From the NCBI GenBank assembly GCA_963277665.1, contig OY728159.1, forward strand, positions 1,018,367,343-1,018,431,342: a stretch of DNA of 64,000 nucleotides. The letters are read 5' to 3'. This stretch comes from Viscum album (taxonomy: Eukaryota; Streptophyta; Magnoliopsida; Santalales; Viscaceae). Of this stretch, positions 21,100-33,694 are shown one piece after another. The notes under the pieces were generated by a model that was not told the origin of the DNA, did no database searches, and saw only the letters and a program-made list of their open reading frames with translations. The translations under genes and the position numbers were made by a program. Within the stretch, counting starts at the first letter, position 1. Every line of letters begins with the position of its first letter.

Positions 21100-21690
21100 T
21101 TTTCATTATAGACCTAGGGGAGTCAGCACTTATGGGTCCAGAGTAGGTATGAGATACAACAGAGAGGTGAAGATCATCCAGGAGTGGATGAAGACTGCCC
21201 AGAGCAGGCATAAGTCTTTTTCTGACAGGTGATGGAGAACTATGGAGTTAGAGGAGGGAGACCATGATTTCTTATGGGTCTCACCTTGATGAGGTTTATG
21301 AAGATTTGGCTAGGGAGGAAAGCTATCTCCACGGTTCTTCGAACCCTTTCAGGTTCTAAGCAGAGTTGAGTAGGTGGCTTATTGGTTAGCTCTTCCCCCA
21401 TAGATGCATCAGGTGCATGATGTTTTTCATGTGTCGTAGCTGAGGAAGTACGTGCATGATCCATCACATGTTATAAACTAGGGTGAGATGGACATTGATG
21501 ATGAGGTGAAATTTATAGAGGTTCTAGTGGAGATTGAGGATCAACATGAGCAGGTCCTTCATGTATGATCAATAAATCTGGTGCGAGTTCGCTGGCATCA
21601 CATGGACCTCCAAGAGAGCACATGGGAGTGAGAAGCTCAAATTCATTCTCCGTACCCTCATTTGTTTACTTAGTCTATTTTGTACCTTTC
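21100..21690 (+). pseudogene. Element B integrase C-terminus with chromodomain-like tail
   Basis: Fragments such as VSP, then FGxEGKLSPRF, PFQVLSRVE-VAYWLALPP and VHDVFHVS-LRKYVHDPSHVI match the GPY/F module that ends Tekay integrases. VRVRWHHMDLQESTWE and YPHLF then match the group II chromodomain-like tail (family VLWxxHxxEEATWExE...YPxLF). This supports assignment to chromoviruses, whose tail is thought to guide integration to heterochromatin. Stops are frequent. Confidence 0.82.
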
Positions 21691-21720
21691 GGGGACAAAA
21701 GAACCCTATGGTAGGTATAA
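21688..21720 (+). other. Element B polypurine tract region
   Basis: ttcggggacaaaag is followed by a G/A-rich tail and then the TG of the 3' LTR. It corresponds to the conserved TTCGGGGACGAAA plus purine tract found just before the 3' LTR in this lineage. The purine run itself is eroded. Confidence 0.7.
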
Positions 21721-22659
21721 TGTAGATACCTAGATCTTCCATTGAATTTTTTTAATTAAATCGAATTATTATGAGTCTGTGAAAATTAACGGAACATGAT
21801 TCCAAGGCTCGGTGTGCCTAGAATTAATTTATGACCATTTGTAACTACATTTAGAAGACGTGCGCATGGGAAATCCTAACATTTGAACTGGGTCCAGAAT
21901 TGAAATCTAGGGGAACTGTTGAACTCAAAGCACTGTGAATCAATTAAGGGAGCCTTAACCTTAACCGTAGTGGGTTGAGAGAGGAAGTTGTTTTTTTGTT
22001 TTTGTGGAGGTCTAATAAAATTAATCATATTTATTTTAAACACCCTCCACCTTTATTTTAGGTTTTGGTGGTAGGGACCACAAGGGGTTGTCCGAAATTT
22101 AATGAAGGACATAAAATTCCCAGTTACTCAAATATATGTAATCATTCTACATGCAATTAAGGAGGTTCATTAATTCTCGAAATTAATGAACCTCTCTTAA
22201 TTATGGTTTTTGAATAAAATTCCTCTCTCATATCTCTATTTTTAGTTTTTGGTTTACATTGGAAAAGGAGCGGAGGATCTTATAGGATCCCCTTGATTAA
22301 CAATGGATCCACCAAGAAAGAACGTAAGGATGTCGTTTGAGAGGCATCGTTAAAGGCTTGCTTCGGGATCGACAAACACACAACCATCATCAAATGTGGG
22401 TCGCTCTCCAAAAAATCTCATGGTAGGGTTTTTCATCATTTAAATTTCATGATTGGTTGAATCTTTTATATTCTACCGTGATTAAGATGATAATGTAGAG
22501 GGCACAATCTAAATGAACAAGCCTTGGTACCTCTGCCACATGTTACATCATTTCATTCTATGTTGGAGAATTCTTGGGATTGGATGGAACCCAAATAAGA
22601 GGGTTAAGTAATGAATTAGATGACCGGGGAAGTCCGTAGGTGTTATCAGATGGGAAAAC

Positions 22660-23460
22660 GGACCACTAGAGCTCACCCAGTGGCACACAGAAGATTGTCG
22701 ATGCTACAGAACTGGCGAACCATGCTGGCTGGCGAGGGAGTTGGCCGGCACCAGTCGGCCGCGGTGGAGGTAGTGTGCCATCGCACATCACAGGGGAAGG
22801 ATACAACATTAATCCACAATGGTCTGTAGGGTGGCCGACACCAGCCCCCCGCGGAGGCAGTGCGGCGTGCCACTGTGCACCATAGGAGGAGGATGCTGTA
22901 GCATTTCAGTCGTGCCTGTTGAACAGGGAGGCCAGCACCGGCCAGCTGTGGAGGCTAATGGGCGCGCCGCCGCATGCCACTGGAGGTGGCCATGACTGAA
23001 AGTGATAGAAATCGAAGGACCCACTCACTGTGGGTCCTAAAATGACCAGGTTTCTTCACGTGGTGCCGCCATTCTAGACCCCTAACCACTTAGTTGTTCG
23101 GTAGAAAGGGGAAGAGAATTACCCCATATGTTGGCTAGGGCGGGCCCTATGCCCTCTAGCGGACTGAGCCACACCCCCTACGGGCTAGGCTCAACCCTCT
23201 TGCGGGCAGGGTTTCACCTCCAAGCGGACTGGGCTGCGCCCCCTATGGGGAGGGTTGCACCCCCTTTTGGGTTGGGCTGAACCCCCTTTGTGGGCTGGGT
23301 GATGCCCCCTGCAGGCTGGGCCGCGACCCCTTTAGGGTGGGCCACCCCTCTTACGAGTCAGGCCAGACCGCAGTTTAGTGGGCCAAGCCCACTACTGCCC
23401 ATACCATCCAGGCCGGGTCGGGTCATCCCGACGGGGTCAGACCATTCCCACACCCATGTA
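22660..23460 (+). repeat. GC-rich block in B 3' LTR
   Basis: This is the counterpart of 15,640-16,385. It has repeated units resembling gggctgggc-gcaccccc between about 23,150 and 23,350. Divergence between the two blocks is large, including unit number, as expected for a tandem repeat. Confidence 0.7.
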
Positions 23461-23847
23461 GGCCCATTTTTTCTTAAAATTCCATAACATGAAATCCAAA
23501 TGTTTGTTTGACGATCCTCTAAGGCATCGGGATCCCTGGAGCGAGACGGTCTTTTTGGTATACTCTACTCGTATTTTAGAGAAATTTGGAGTATTGCAGG
23601 GTTGGATCAAACCCGAATCCAAGTAGGCCCTTAGTTCTAAAACACATATGACTCATAGATCAAGCATCTGATTGAAGCGATTTCTGTCGCGTTTGAACCC
23701 TTACTACATGGCGGTTTTTTGGGTTACTCCTTTGTAGAGCTTAGTGGTGGTCGAGGTACAACCTATTTCTCAAGGAATATATTCCACGGAACTCAAGTGC
23801 ACCAAGTGTAGGGAATCATGTTGTTGGAGGTCATTGAAGTAGTGATC

Positions 23848-24070
23848 CTGTGTGGATCAGTATCAGAGAACCCCTGTGTGGATCAACATCATATCTACTC
23901 GACAAGGTACATTTTTAGAGTGGTCCATCGATGATCATCATCTAGAGACCCTGTGTTGATCGGAATCGAATGAACCTATCTGGATCATCATTCCAGAAAC
24001 CCTCCGTGGTTCATCATTACAGTGGCACAGTGAGGATCAACATTCTAGCGACCTTATGTAGATCAGTAGT
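23848..24070 (+). repeat. minisatellite in B 3' LTR
   Basis: Units containing cctgtgtggatcaacat with variants are visible near 23,846, 23,875, 23,948, 23,971 and 24,032. This is the counterpart of 16,760-16,995. Confidence 0.65.
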
Positions 24071-24838
24071 TGCATGACCTAACAAGGACCAACTTTACGG
24101 TGGCCCATTATAGAACAGTAACTTACGTCCAAGAGTGGACCGATAATAGAACAACTTCTTTGTGGATTAGTTATGGAACTTCTAAACGGAAAAAGATGAT
24201 ATATCTTAAAGCCAATCAACTAATTTCCTGATCTCTGTGTTTTATACCAGGTTTGAGATAAATATCGATTCGTTATTTATCTTCAAGTTCTTGCTTTGTG
24301 GTTTTTCCATTTTGGAACTCTGGGAGACCTTCGAGGGTATCGGGGTCCCTACTGAGTATTGTTATACTCACACATGAATGAGCTTCACCCGCACCTTTTT
24401 GTTTCTTATGAAGATGAAAGATAGCTATGACTGAGGTTTTGGGGCTGGGACTATACGGTGCTCGGAGGTTTACCATTAGACATGATATGACACAGTGATG
24501 ACCGATCATGAGTTATACCTAGACTTTTTGTAGGCACCTTGGCAGATGATTCTAGGAGTTTTTTTTATTGTTGTTGAAATTTTTAGTTGGGTTTGTATTC
24601 CAGCCCTGTTACATACAGTACTCACCCATTTTTACTTTCAATACACATCTGTTTACTACAATATATTTACTACGTGAGTTTTGTTCATTGTATTTTTGGA
24701 CAGTGTGTTTACAGGTTTAAAGGAAATGCCTTCTCGTATTTGAAGGACATGATTTTCAGTGCTAGTTGACAACCCCTGGCCTATAGAAGGTAGGCTTGGG
24801 GTAGTCACATAACAAGCCTCAGGGGAAAAGTTGTGACA

Positions 24839-24843
24839 CTTAT
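24839..24843. repeat. target-site duplication, right copy (CTTAT)
   Basis: Five bases after the B 3' LTR that match the left copy CATAT with one change. Element A sequence resumes at the next base in the correct RT frame. Confidence 0.65.
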
Positions 24844-25460
24844 GGTTTGTGGGAGTTGTGTGTTTAGATTGATGATCTTACATAGATTGGATTTATTCAT
24901 CCTAGTGTTTTAGCATGGTGAGTTATTATTCTTCTCAAGGAAGGTATACATAATTATATTATTATGTTTCAATTATTGAAATTTAAAGCATGTGATAGGA
25001 AAGAACTACTATCATAACATATATATTTAACAATTAATCAAATATTTCATTAGAGACAACTAGTTCTAAAAGATCAAATTACAGTTCTGAAACCATTAGA
25101 TGTTAGTAAAGGATGTGGATATCTCAAAGATGTATTTCCAAAGTCATTATAAGAATTTCAAGTTTTTTTAGTTATTTCATATAGAGTTATGGATGATCCA
25201 ATAGTGTTCGTGGGATTTATGAACATACTGTTCTATGATTTCTTAGACTGCTATGTGGTGTTCTTTATAAATATCATCCATATTTTCTTCTTGTCCAAGG
25301 AGGAGAATGCAGAGAACCTTCAAGCTATAATGTTAGGTCCTTGGTTATATTAGATATTATAGATTCAATCTAAGTCTAATTTCATAGTCCATGAGGTCTA
25401 TTTCTTGGGGTAATGTTATATCTCATAGTGGAATAGTCATATATTCCTTGAATATTCAGG
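24844..25460 (+). pseudogene. Element A reverse transcriptase (right fragment)
   Basis: Immediately after the target duplication one frame reads GLWELCV, then IDDLT and GFIHPSVLAW. This matches the family QLDDL-x-x-KGFIRPSVSPWG block, so the RT domain continues directly from 14,684. Further on, DDPIVFVGFMN, FLDCYVVFFINI and SKEENAENLQ at about 25,190-25,330 match the block with the catalytic FIDDI. Here both Asp residues are lost (Ile-Asn-Ile). EVYFLG near 25,391 corresponds to EVxFLGHVIS. There are several stops. Confidence 0.85.
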
Positions 25461-25559
25461 CATTGATTTATTGGGTAGCAATAAAAAATGCTAAATTGGT
25501 ACATATTTTTCATAGTATCATCATCTATTAGAAGAGTCTTCTGTCCTATGTATCTTATA

Positions 25560-26040
25560 CACACCAATGATTGTGTTTACCAAAAAGGATCAGGTACTTT
25601 TGTGTACAAACTAGTGTCAGGATGCTTTTGAGTATTTTAAAGAGAAGCCCATTGGTTACTTGATTCTCTTTCTACTAGAGGATAACATTATGTTTATGTT
25701 TTATATTTACATTTGGTGTCTTGGATTGGTTTGTGTATTGACGTATCAAAGGGTATTTATCTCTTATGGTTCTTGGTGGATACAACCTCTTGAATGTAAT
25801 TATTCCACACAAATCTTGGGCATGTTGTGGTTTTGTTTTCCTTAATGTTATGGTCGAATTACAACATCAATGAGAGTTTTTTTGTCTTCGAAGATCATAA
25901 TAGTTTTATGTATGTCTTCTTCTAGAAAGATTTTAATTTTAAATAATAATAATGGATATAGTTACTTCAAGATTATGAATTCAAGATTTCTTTTTTACCA
26001 TGTAATGGGAATACTATATTAGATTCCTTTAGTGGTAATT
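25560..26040 (+). pseudogene. Element A RNase H, broken
   Basis: KKDQVLLCTN and CQDAFEYFKEKP at about 25,584-25,650 match the connection segment before RNase H. A frame open from 25,660 to 25,845 then gives GLVCVLTYQRVFISYGS and PLECNYSTQILGMLWF. These match the family GLGCVLMQxGRVIAYAS-RQLKPHExNYPTHDLELAAVVF. The last part, ILY near 26,015, is eroded. Confidence 0.8.
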
Positions 26041-26089
26041 CATATGGTGGTGTTGTGTATGTATTCCAAGAATCATGATATGTGATGGA

Positions 26090-27010
26090 AAAGTTAGGAG
26101 CATTAAAACTTGACATGGGGGCAGTTGATCATATGTGATGTATTTATCATAAGATAGTGGTTTCATATTTGGTTTAGTAGTTTATGGATTCCCTTCTCAG
26201 GAATATGAAGTAAGAGGTTTTCTATGATCAAATTGTCAATGGGGAGGCCTATGAGGGGAGGCTTGAGGTAGAAAATAATCATGTTTTGTTCATGGTATTT
26301 CTTTTTAATCCTTCACTGATACCAGTGGTGGTCCAATTTTAGTTCCATAATTATCCATTAGTGGATTAACTAATTCTGAAAAGTTGGTTCACACTCTATG
26401 GTACCGTTTTTTGGTCATATGGAATAAAGCTATTAGTCAATAAGTTTGTATCATGGTGCTTGGTTTGATAGAGGGTGAAATTTATGCCCCATGTTCTCAT
26501 TGTTTTGAATTAGCTATTTAATGTTCCTTAGTGGATGTGGGAGACATCTCAATATATTTTTTTCAATAGTTTTCCTTCATCTTAGTGTGGTTATGATTCT
26601 ATATGGGAAACCATAGACCTATTAAAAAATTCATCTAATGTCTTAGTGATTAAGGAGTAAACATTAGTAAAGGTTTTTTAAAGGTAGTATCTAGAGGTGG
26701 TGGTGAGCATTCATTGGGTTCTAAAAATGACCATTTCTATTTATGATTAAAATATTACCTTTACACTATAGAGATGTATCCAATATAATTTTGGATCTTA
26801 GTTATTCCTTAACACTAATTTTAATCCACAAATGTATAGTAAAAAATAAAAGACCATCAATACATTAGAAGAAATTTTTCTAGGATTAATTCTCAATTTT
26901 GGAGGATCATGGGAAACACCCCTACCCTTGGTGGAGTTTTCTTATAATAATATTTATGATTCATCCATTTTTTATGGAATTATTCAATTAATTTCATATA
27001 ATAACATTAT
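26090..27010 (+). pseudogene. Element A integrase, broken
   Basis: YEGRLEVENNHVLFM (about 26,251) resembles the start of the integrase. CSHCFELAI (about 26,493) lies where the zinc-binding Cys pair is expected. CGYDSIWETIDLLKNSS (about 26,585-26,640) matches the family GHDSIWVIVDRLTKSAHF. LILNFGGSWETPLPLVEFSY with a following NN (about 26,886-26,955) matches the family C-terminal core. The Glu-containing QTDGQSER block is too eroded to score. Confidence 0.8.
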
Positions 27011-27169
27011 AATCTGTATTTCTATGGAATGAGGGTGGGGGTTATCTATTAATACACCAATACTGGTGTAGATAATTATATATATGATATAGGTGATCCA
27101 TGATTGTATTGAGGCAAAACAATATCGTCACAATCATTGTATATTTACTAGTATGAGGCTTATATAGTT

Positions 27170-27600
27170 TGATTTCATTGATCATAGTCACTAGAAGGTA
27201 TATACTTTCTAGGGAAAGTAAGGGTTTGGAAATAGAAGTATGATTTGTCCATAATGTGTGGGTCCTTTTGATGTGTTGGTTCATGTTGGAGACATGGTAT
27301 ATCATTTAAAATTACACCTGCAGATGAGACAAATTCCTAAATTTTTGTATATATCACAACTTTATGGATATATTCAACATAATTTCAATGTAATATATTT
27401 GTATGAGTTGGATATTACAGATGACATGGATTTTAATGAATGACCTATTTAGATTCATGACTTTCAGTATAAGGTGTAGTGTTGGCATGCAATTCCTTCA
27501 GTTCATGTCTCACATTAGTACGATGTCTTGGGGTAAAAACAAAGGATTGGGAGGTACATATACAAACTAAATATCCCACGTTTTTCAAGGGCTGATGATC
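27170..27600 (+). pseudogene. Element A integrase C-terminus (GPY/F) and chromodomain-like tail
   Basis: A frame open from 27,258 to 27,443 begins GPFDVLVHVGDMVYHLKLH. This matches the family GPFEILERVGxVAYRLALP, the module that gives GPY/F its name. Later NIPRFSR near 27,568 may correspond to the terminal YPHLF. The tail between them is weakly conserved. Confidence 0.75.
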
Positions 27601-27892
27601 CACTTTGAGGTATTGGTTTCTTTTTTGTATGTTGGGATAATGTGTTTTAGCTTATGTAATTTTTTAATATTGTTTCCCTTTCTCTATGTTATTTTAGTTT
27701 CTATTATTTACTTTTCATGAGAGGTGTCTCTTGTGTGAGTGTGTTTTGAGGATAGTAGTTGATGTTGTGTGGTTATTCACTTTTTTCTTGTAGATGAATG
27801 GTTGAGTTATTGATTATGTGAGATCTTTGAGAGATATCTCACAATGTAGTTTTTTTTGGAAACCCTTTCTTTGCATTTGTTTTTGTTTTATA

Positions 27893-27943
27893 TTCCAAAG
27901 GATGAAATTTTTTTGATAGACATCTGATGCATCGTATTGAAAT
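27893..27943 (+). other. Element A polypurine tract region
   Basis: attccaaaggatgaaattttttt resembles the conserved TTCGAGGACGAAATTTTTT that precedes the purine tract in Tekay elements. About 30 eroded bases follow before the 3' LTR. Confidence 0.5.
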
Positions 27944-30900
27944 TATAAAACCCTTCCTTGATTTTTCCCTAAAACATCGAGGGATCGAGATGGTTATTAA
28001 AGACTTTTACCATATTAATTTATAAGTTGGTTCATGTGTTCATTCATTTTTTTGGTAAATTGATTGAAATATCCAATATGTTTTCGATATGGTTGATCCA
28101 TGTGATGTGGTAAATCCATACAATTTATTGTTCTTTTCATGATATTTATTGTCATTTTTTATTTTATTCTTTTTTTTTATTTTATCCATGTGGTGTAGTT
28201 GATCCATTTATTTTCTTATTTTAAATCATTCAACCAATCCTCTCAATATATTATCCTCATTATATTGTTTATCCATGTGGTAAATTTATATTTCCAATCC
28301 AAATGGCCAATTTTCTACTTGTTCCAAGAAAATATTTTATTATTCAAAAATGATATAAAATTACTTTTAAATGAAAACTATGGAATCAAAATCTCAAATC
28401 ATGTTTTTTAAATCAAGATACAATTAATTTAGATAAAATATTTTACTTCCTTACTATTTGGGGTTTTGAATGAGTTGATAATTGGAATTTAATCCAAATA
28501 GAATTAAATATGGATTAAATAGGAACATTTTATACTGATATTTGATATTTTTGAATGAATTATTTCCCCATTATAAAACTAGAGAACCTTCTATTTATTT
28601 TTTATTCATTCATTCTCTAAAGATTAGATAATCCAACCTACACTCTATGAGACTTTCCAACCCACTAAAATCATCTGATTCTATTCATATGAGTTCCCAT
28701 AATTAGTCAAAACCCCCTTTCTTTGTCATTCTTGAAAAAGGTGTCATTAAATTCTTTTCTATTAGGTGATATAATTATTCTATTTTTGGGAAAGATTTAC
28801 TTTAGTCATTATTTAGTTTCTCTAGATGAATATATTTGATTAACCTTAATAAAGATAATAATCTTGGAAATCACACCGTGAGTAATTATTATTGAATATA
28901 TAAAACATAATGTGAGAATATACACTATATTATCATATCAGAGATAATAGCATTCATTTGTGATTGAATTCATACTATAGATTAAAATTTTCATGTATTA
29001 ATATATAAATAACATTGAATTATTATATATTATTATATTATGGAAATCAAGGATCATAAAATCCTATGTTATACATGAATAATATTATTTCATTATTATG
29101 GAAATAAGACTATGAATAAGAAAAGAGAAAAAATACATAGTAAATAATTCATAATTTGACTATGCCTAAGAAAAATTTTATTAATTTTATTTTTTGATTT
29201 GGGAAATTAAATAAAGGTAATATTATCAAATGTGGTAAATAATTTATGGAATTATTAAAATAAAGAAATGGTAAGTAGTATTTGTATGTGTTTTTATGAC
29301 ATCTTAGTTTCACTCTTGATATTTACTAGATAATGTGAGATATTTTGGGTTGTGAGTGCTATTGATGTTATAATGGTTTAATTGTTTAAATTAGGTAAAT
29401 AAGGAAAATCATATAATATTTAGATAGTAGAAGAAAAATCAGGATAATTAATTATTGTTATTCTAAAATATGATTGAAAATAGTAATAATGTTTAAATAA
29501 TATTTATGTTTGATTCCTATCTTCTGTTAGTTATTTCCAATTGTTTTCTTGATACTAAAAACCTATGTATAATAAAAAATTTATTTTAATATGATAATTA
29601 AATATTTTATTAAAAATATACTTGTTTTAGGATGATTAATCCTATTAATTTTTTATATGGTGATTAACTATCAAGATGTCATGGTCTTACTTTCCTTTTA
29701 TTTTGTGTGGACAAATAAATTTAACATATATTTATGATATTTGAAAATTAGATCCTTAATTTGATTTATGATAACATGATATGACTGGGAACATTTTATA
29801 ATTAAAAAACTAGAGGCATGGATTGGGTGGATCGATGATGTCAATGATAGCAAGACATATTATACTATACAATATGGTCCCTAGAATTACAAAGTGGTAG
29901 TCAATATGAGTAAAGACACATGATTTCTCCTAAATATATTTCTTGCTTGATGACTTCAAATTTATGGTTATCCCAAAATCATATGAGTGGTACCCAACTC
30001 CTCGATGCAATTTGACACTACTCTTAAGAATGAAATTATTATTGTAGTATCTAGAATGAGTTATAGAGTTCCATGATATTATAATATAATAAATAAATTA
30101 ACTATTGAATGGGGATGGATCTAAATGTTTTTAGATTATGATGTAATACTTGAAAATATAAGAAGGAAAAATTTTAGTCCTACCAACACTTTTTTAATAT
30201 GATTAATATAATAATATCGTTAATTTATACATGTTGATATTAAATAATGTCTATTTATCATGTTATTTTGAAAATTTGGTCTTTTTACAAATTCATCAAA
30301 TCATCGTATTTATAGAGGAAACTAGGTGTCTTTTATAATGATAGTTACATGTGATTTTAAGGCTAGGTAACTTATTTTTGTGTTGTTTTTCATGATAGAT
30401 TTTTATATTTTCTAATTTCATATGCTTTATTACCCACATTGGTAGAAAAAATTACACCAAAATGTTTTTGGGGGGGTTTTGTCAAAACATCTAGGATGGA
30501 AAGAGAATAAATGACCAACCCTTTCCTATCACCAACTCTACCTTTAAAAGTAGTTATGAAATATCCTATTCATGGTTGTGATGGATTAATGTATATATTG
30601 ATGTCCTATCTAGGATGTGTTAGCTCTTTATTTTAATATACATTTATGTGTAGGGAATTATGTATTGTGGTTATATAACATTCTTGTATCTTGTCATGGT
30701 TGATATGGGTTCCCAAAAAATTACATGATTTTATTGTGATGGATTGAGGTATTATACATTTTCAGGGGATTTGGGGGTTTCTATAAATATAATTTTTCAT
30801 AATGAGATCAATATGATGAGGTGTTAGGCTGCCATAATTTATAATGGTTGTGATATGATTTCAAAATATGCAATATTAATTATGGAATGTATGCGCATAA

Positions 30901-31450
30901 TTTGTGAGATATTGAGAAAGAATTAAAGATGTATAAGTAGGGTACCTTCATTGATATATATGATTCTAATATATAGTTTTTTACTTCTATGCATTACTTA
31001 GCATGTAACCTATTTTAGGGATGGAAAATAGATTTACAAATTTTGGTGATGCATTTTCATTTATTTATTCACTAGGATTTAGTATTATTATTTTATATTT
31101 TTAATGAGAGGTTTCAGGGAGGATCATATAAATTAAAATTTTTTGATCACCCTATGTATATATAAATAGTTGATTTTATTTTTTTATTTTTCAATTTTAT
31201 TATTTATTTTTGTTGTACAACATCATATTTTATATTTTGATTACTTTTATGCATGTGTTTTTGTTTGTGTTTTCTTATCATATATCTTATTCTAGAAATA
31301 TATTATGTGCATAATCCCAAAAATTTGTGTGGTAGATATAACTTTATTTCTAGTTTCCAACTCATGGTCTTTTATTGGTGGGATGTAGGGGTCATTATCT
31401 TAGTCTCTTAATTATCTTCCTAAGAGGGTATCCTTTAGATTCAATGGATA
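27944..31450 (+). repeat. Element A 3' LTR
   Basis: It is collinear with 9,196-12,580 at a nearly constant offset (about 18,750 rising to 18,870). Shared blocks are the first bases tataaaacccttcctt, the TATA-like box, tctctagatgaata near 28,830, ggaaatcaagg with ataatattattt near 29,041-29,090, and aatttgtgtggtagata near 31,321. The right edge near 31,450 is approximate. Confidence 0.8.
28572..28580 (+). promoter_or_regulatory. TATA-like box in A 3' LTR
   Basis: tataaaact lies at the position matching the TATA-like box of the 5' LTR (9,871). Confidence 0.45.
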
Positions 31451-33694
31451 TATGAAACCTCTGTAATAAAAATTATTTCAAACAATATAATATCAACACC
31501 ACATATATATTTACATATCTAAAAGTTACATTCAGTATCATGCAAAAAATATGTTGTTAAAAATAGTACTTAATAACACACATACTATGGATGTTTTAAT
31601 ATTATTAATTACAGTATAACATAAAAAAACTAATAACTCATGTTTATGGTAAATAATATAATATATAGGCCGGTGTGGATAGGTGACTCTTTCTCACCCA
31701 CTCCCCATAATTCATGTCTCTATCACATGATTTTTATCTCTTCCAAACATGGATATTTTAATTTATTCACGGTCTACTATTTCTTCCTTATAGAATTATT
31801 CTAAATATTCATTTAGTAAAAAATACATTCTATTTCTTGTAAAACCTTATTGGTTCCCTCTTCATTTTTTCTCTATATGTGACCTCTTTCACATTTCGTA
31901 AACACTATATTTCATTCCACACTGCTTTATGAATTTAAATTGTGTTGTTATGCATACAAGGAGTTTGAATAAAGAAAGGTTCTTTACAAATATTAATTAC
32001 ATGGGCTCAGATTTCCCTCACTCTCTATCTCTCTCTCTAAACCTCTATATGAATATATTTTGATTGTATTCACTCACCATCCGGGTAGTTGTCGGTTCTA
32101 AAAATATGAATATGTGTCTATAATATTCATGTTCAATGTTTTGGGGATTAATTCTTATGTCTTTAATTTCCCTCATTAAAATAATATTTAAACTATGGGC
32201 CCTATATTCTATGGTTTTAGGTGATTGGATAATGATGACATTGGTATTTTCCAATAATAGTGAATTTTGGTTATTATATGTGATGTGGTGTTTTCATCTT
32301 ATTAAACGTAGAGAACATACCAATTAACAATTGAAAAGATTAATGAAATGTTGTATCTCAATATCAACAATAATAATTCCTTTTATAAATATATGTACTG
32401 GTTTTGGATTCACATCTCACCCACCATAATTGAATTTAATGGTTCTTAATAAGGATTTAGAGAAAAAGAGTATCTATTCAAGGGTTTTAATATGGAAACA
32501 AGAATCTTCCTTGTTCTTTTAATTATATTTCTAGTACCAATTGTATAGAATTACATGACTCATTCACATTTTCATGTTCTTATGGTGTAACATTCTTTAG
32601 ATCATCTTGGGGACACTTAGAATTTTCACTCAATGAATTATTACCATTTTACCAATGAAGAATGAATAAAACACATTGGAAATTCAATCTCTTGATGGGT
32701 TAATAGGTTTCATCAAATATATTTATATAGATTTTATTATAGTGATTCACTATAAGTATAATTAAGTGAATAATAAGAATTTAATTTACATTGGTTAAAT
32801 CACTGAATTTTTTTACGATGTTTTTAAAGGATAAATCATTGATTCATGAAAATATAGTTCTCTAGTAAATTATTTTTCCACATTAATACCTTATTTTGTT
32901 GAATTAGTCATCATACACAGAACAATCCTATAATATCTAGTACATATACAATATTAATTTATTTAAATCAATAATATGATGAAGTATTGATATATATTTC
33001 TTATTAAAAATGGAATTTTATAGAACTTGTGGGATTAATATTCATTATAGAATTTTTTTTTCATTTTATCTAGTTTTAGTTAAAATTTTAATCAAAATAC
33101 ATGATCCTAATAACTCCTTAATGCTTCCATCCATCTAGTTTTCATCACCCCCACCAAATATCATCTTATTTTCTCTATGTATAACATGTTCTCTGAGATT
33201 TGACTATCACCCTTGAAAATAAACTTTTACATTATGATTCACTATATATATTGATTGATGGAGGATTTTCTTGATAATATTTTTTAAATTAATGGATCAC
33301 TGTTATCCTTAAGAAATATTTATTTTCTATTTATTATATTAATTTATTATTTTCATTTATTTTATCTTTATTCTCTATGAATACATTTTTAACTTTTTTA
33401 TTTATTTTTCTATTATTATTATTATTTTCACAATAGAATCGATGAATTTGAGATCGTGATTTATGTTACATTTCCAAATTTATATATTTATTTTTACTAT
33501 GATGATTGGTTGTATTGAGGATGGAATAATTAATCTTTGAATTCCCTATCTATATAATTTTTTAGTCTATAGAACTTTTACTATCTGGGGAATCACACTA
33601 TGAAAAATACACTAATACAATATCCTTTTTCTTAAATATTTATGTTTATTCAATGAATATAGAAACCATTTTGAATATATTATTAATTATTTTT
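31451..33694. other. AT-rich intergenic sequence, no gene recognised
   Basis: I see no domain, LTR end or terminal inverted repeat. Frames at 32,045-32,254 (minus) and 32,136-32,327 (plus) overlap each other and have chance-like composition. It may include the continuation of the repeat interrupted by element A, but I could not align it. Confidence 0.45.
33692..33694. repeat. possible 3-bp target duplication of the CACTA-like element, left (TTT)
   Basis: Three bases before CACTATTA. The right counterpart at 34,799-34,801 is TTC, two of three matching. CACTA transposases make 3-bp duplications. Confidence 0.3.

Larger units (their letters stand above)
14685..24838 (+). mobile_element. Element B: Tekay/Del-like Ty3/gypsy retrotransposon nested in element A
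   Basis: A 10,154-bp unit with LTRs of 3,074 and 3,118 bp, TG...CA ends, a primer site for initiator tRNA-Met, a gag start, protease, RT, RNase H, integrase, a chromodomain-like C-terminus and a polypurine-like tract. Most of gag, including the capsid bulk and zinc knuckle, has been deleted, which explains the short 3.96-kb interior. There are many stops and frameshifts. By eye the LTRs agree at roughly four of five positions in alignable blocks. B is therefore old, but it is younger than A because it interrupts it. The flanking duplication is CATAT/CTTAT. Confidence 0.92.
21721..24838 (+). repeat. Element B 3' LTR
   Basis: It starts tgtagatacctag directly after the polypurine region and ends ttgtgaca. 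It aligns along its length with 14,685-17,758, including the GC-rich block (22,660-23,460) and minisatellite (23,848-24,070). Its end in TGTGACA is the usual one before the primer site in this family, which supports the boundary chosen for the 5' LTR. Confidence 0.92.
9196..31450 (+). mobile_element. Element A: old Tekay/Del-like Ty3/gypsy retrotransposon (interrupted)
   Basis: Long LTRs flank a decayed gag-pol with an initiator-Met primer site on the left and a polypurine-like region on the right. Domain order on the plus strand is gag remnant, protease/RT start, [element B inserted], RT remainder, RNase H, integrase, GPY/F module and chromodomain-like tail. This order and the C-terminus are those of chromoviruses of the Tekay (Del) lineage. 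Without B and its duplicated site the element is about 12.1 kb. The LTRs are collinear over their whole length but strongly diverged, so insertion is old. No frame is intact. A target-site duplication is not clear at the outer ends. Confidence 0.85.

Noticed and set aside
22620..23487. Open frames of 61-71 codons on both strands
   Set aside because: Same reason: they sit in the GC-rich part of the B 3' LTR.
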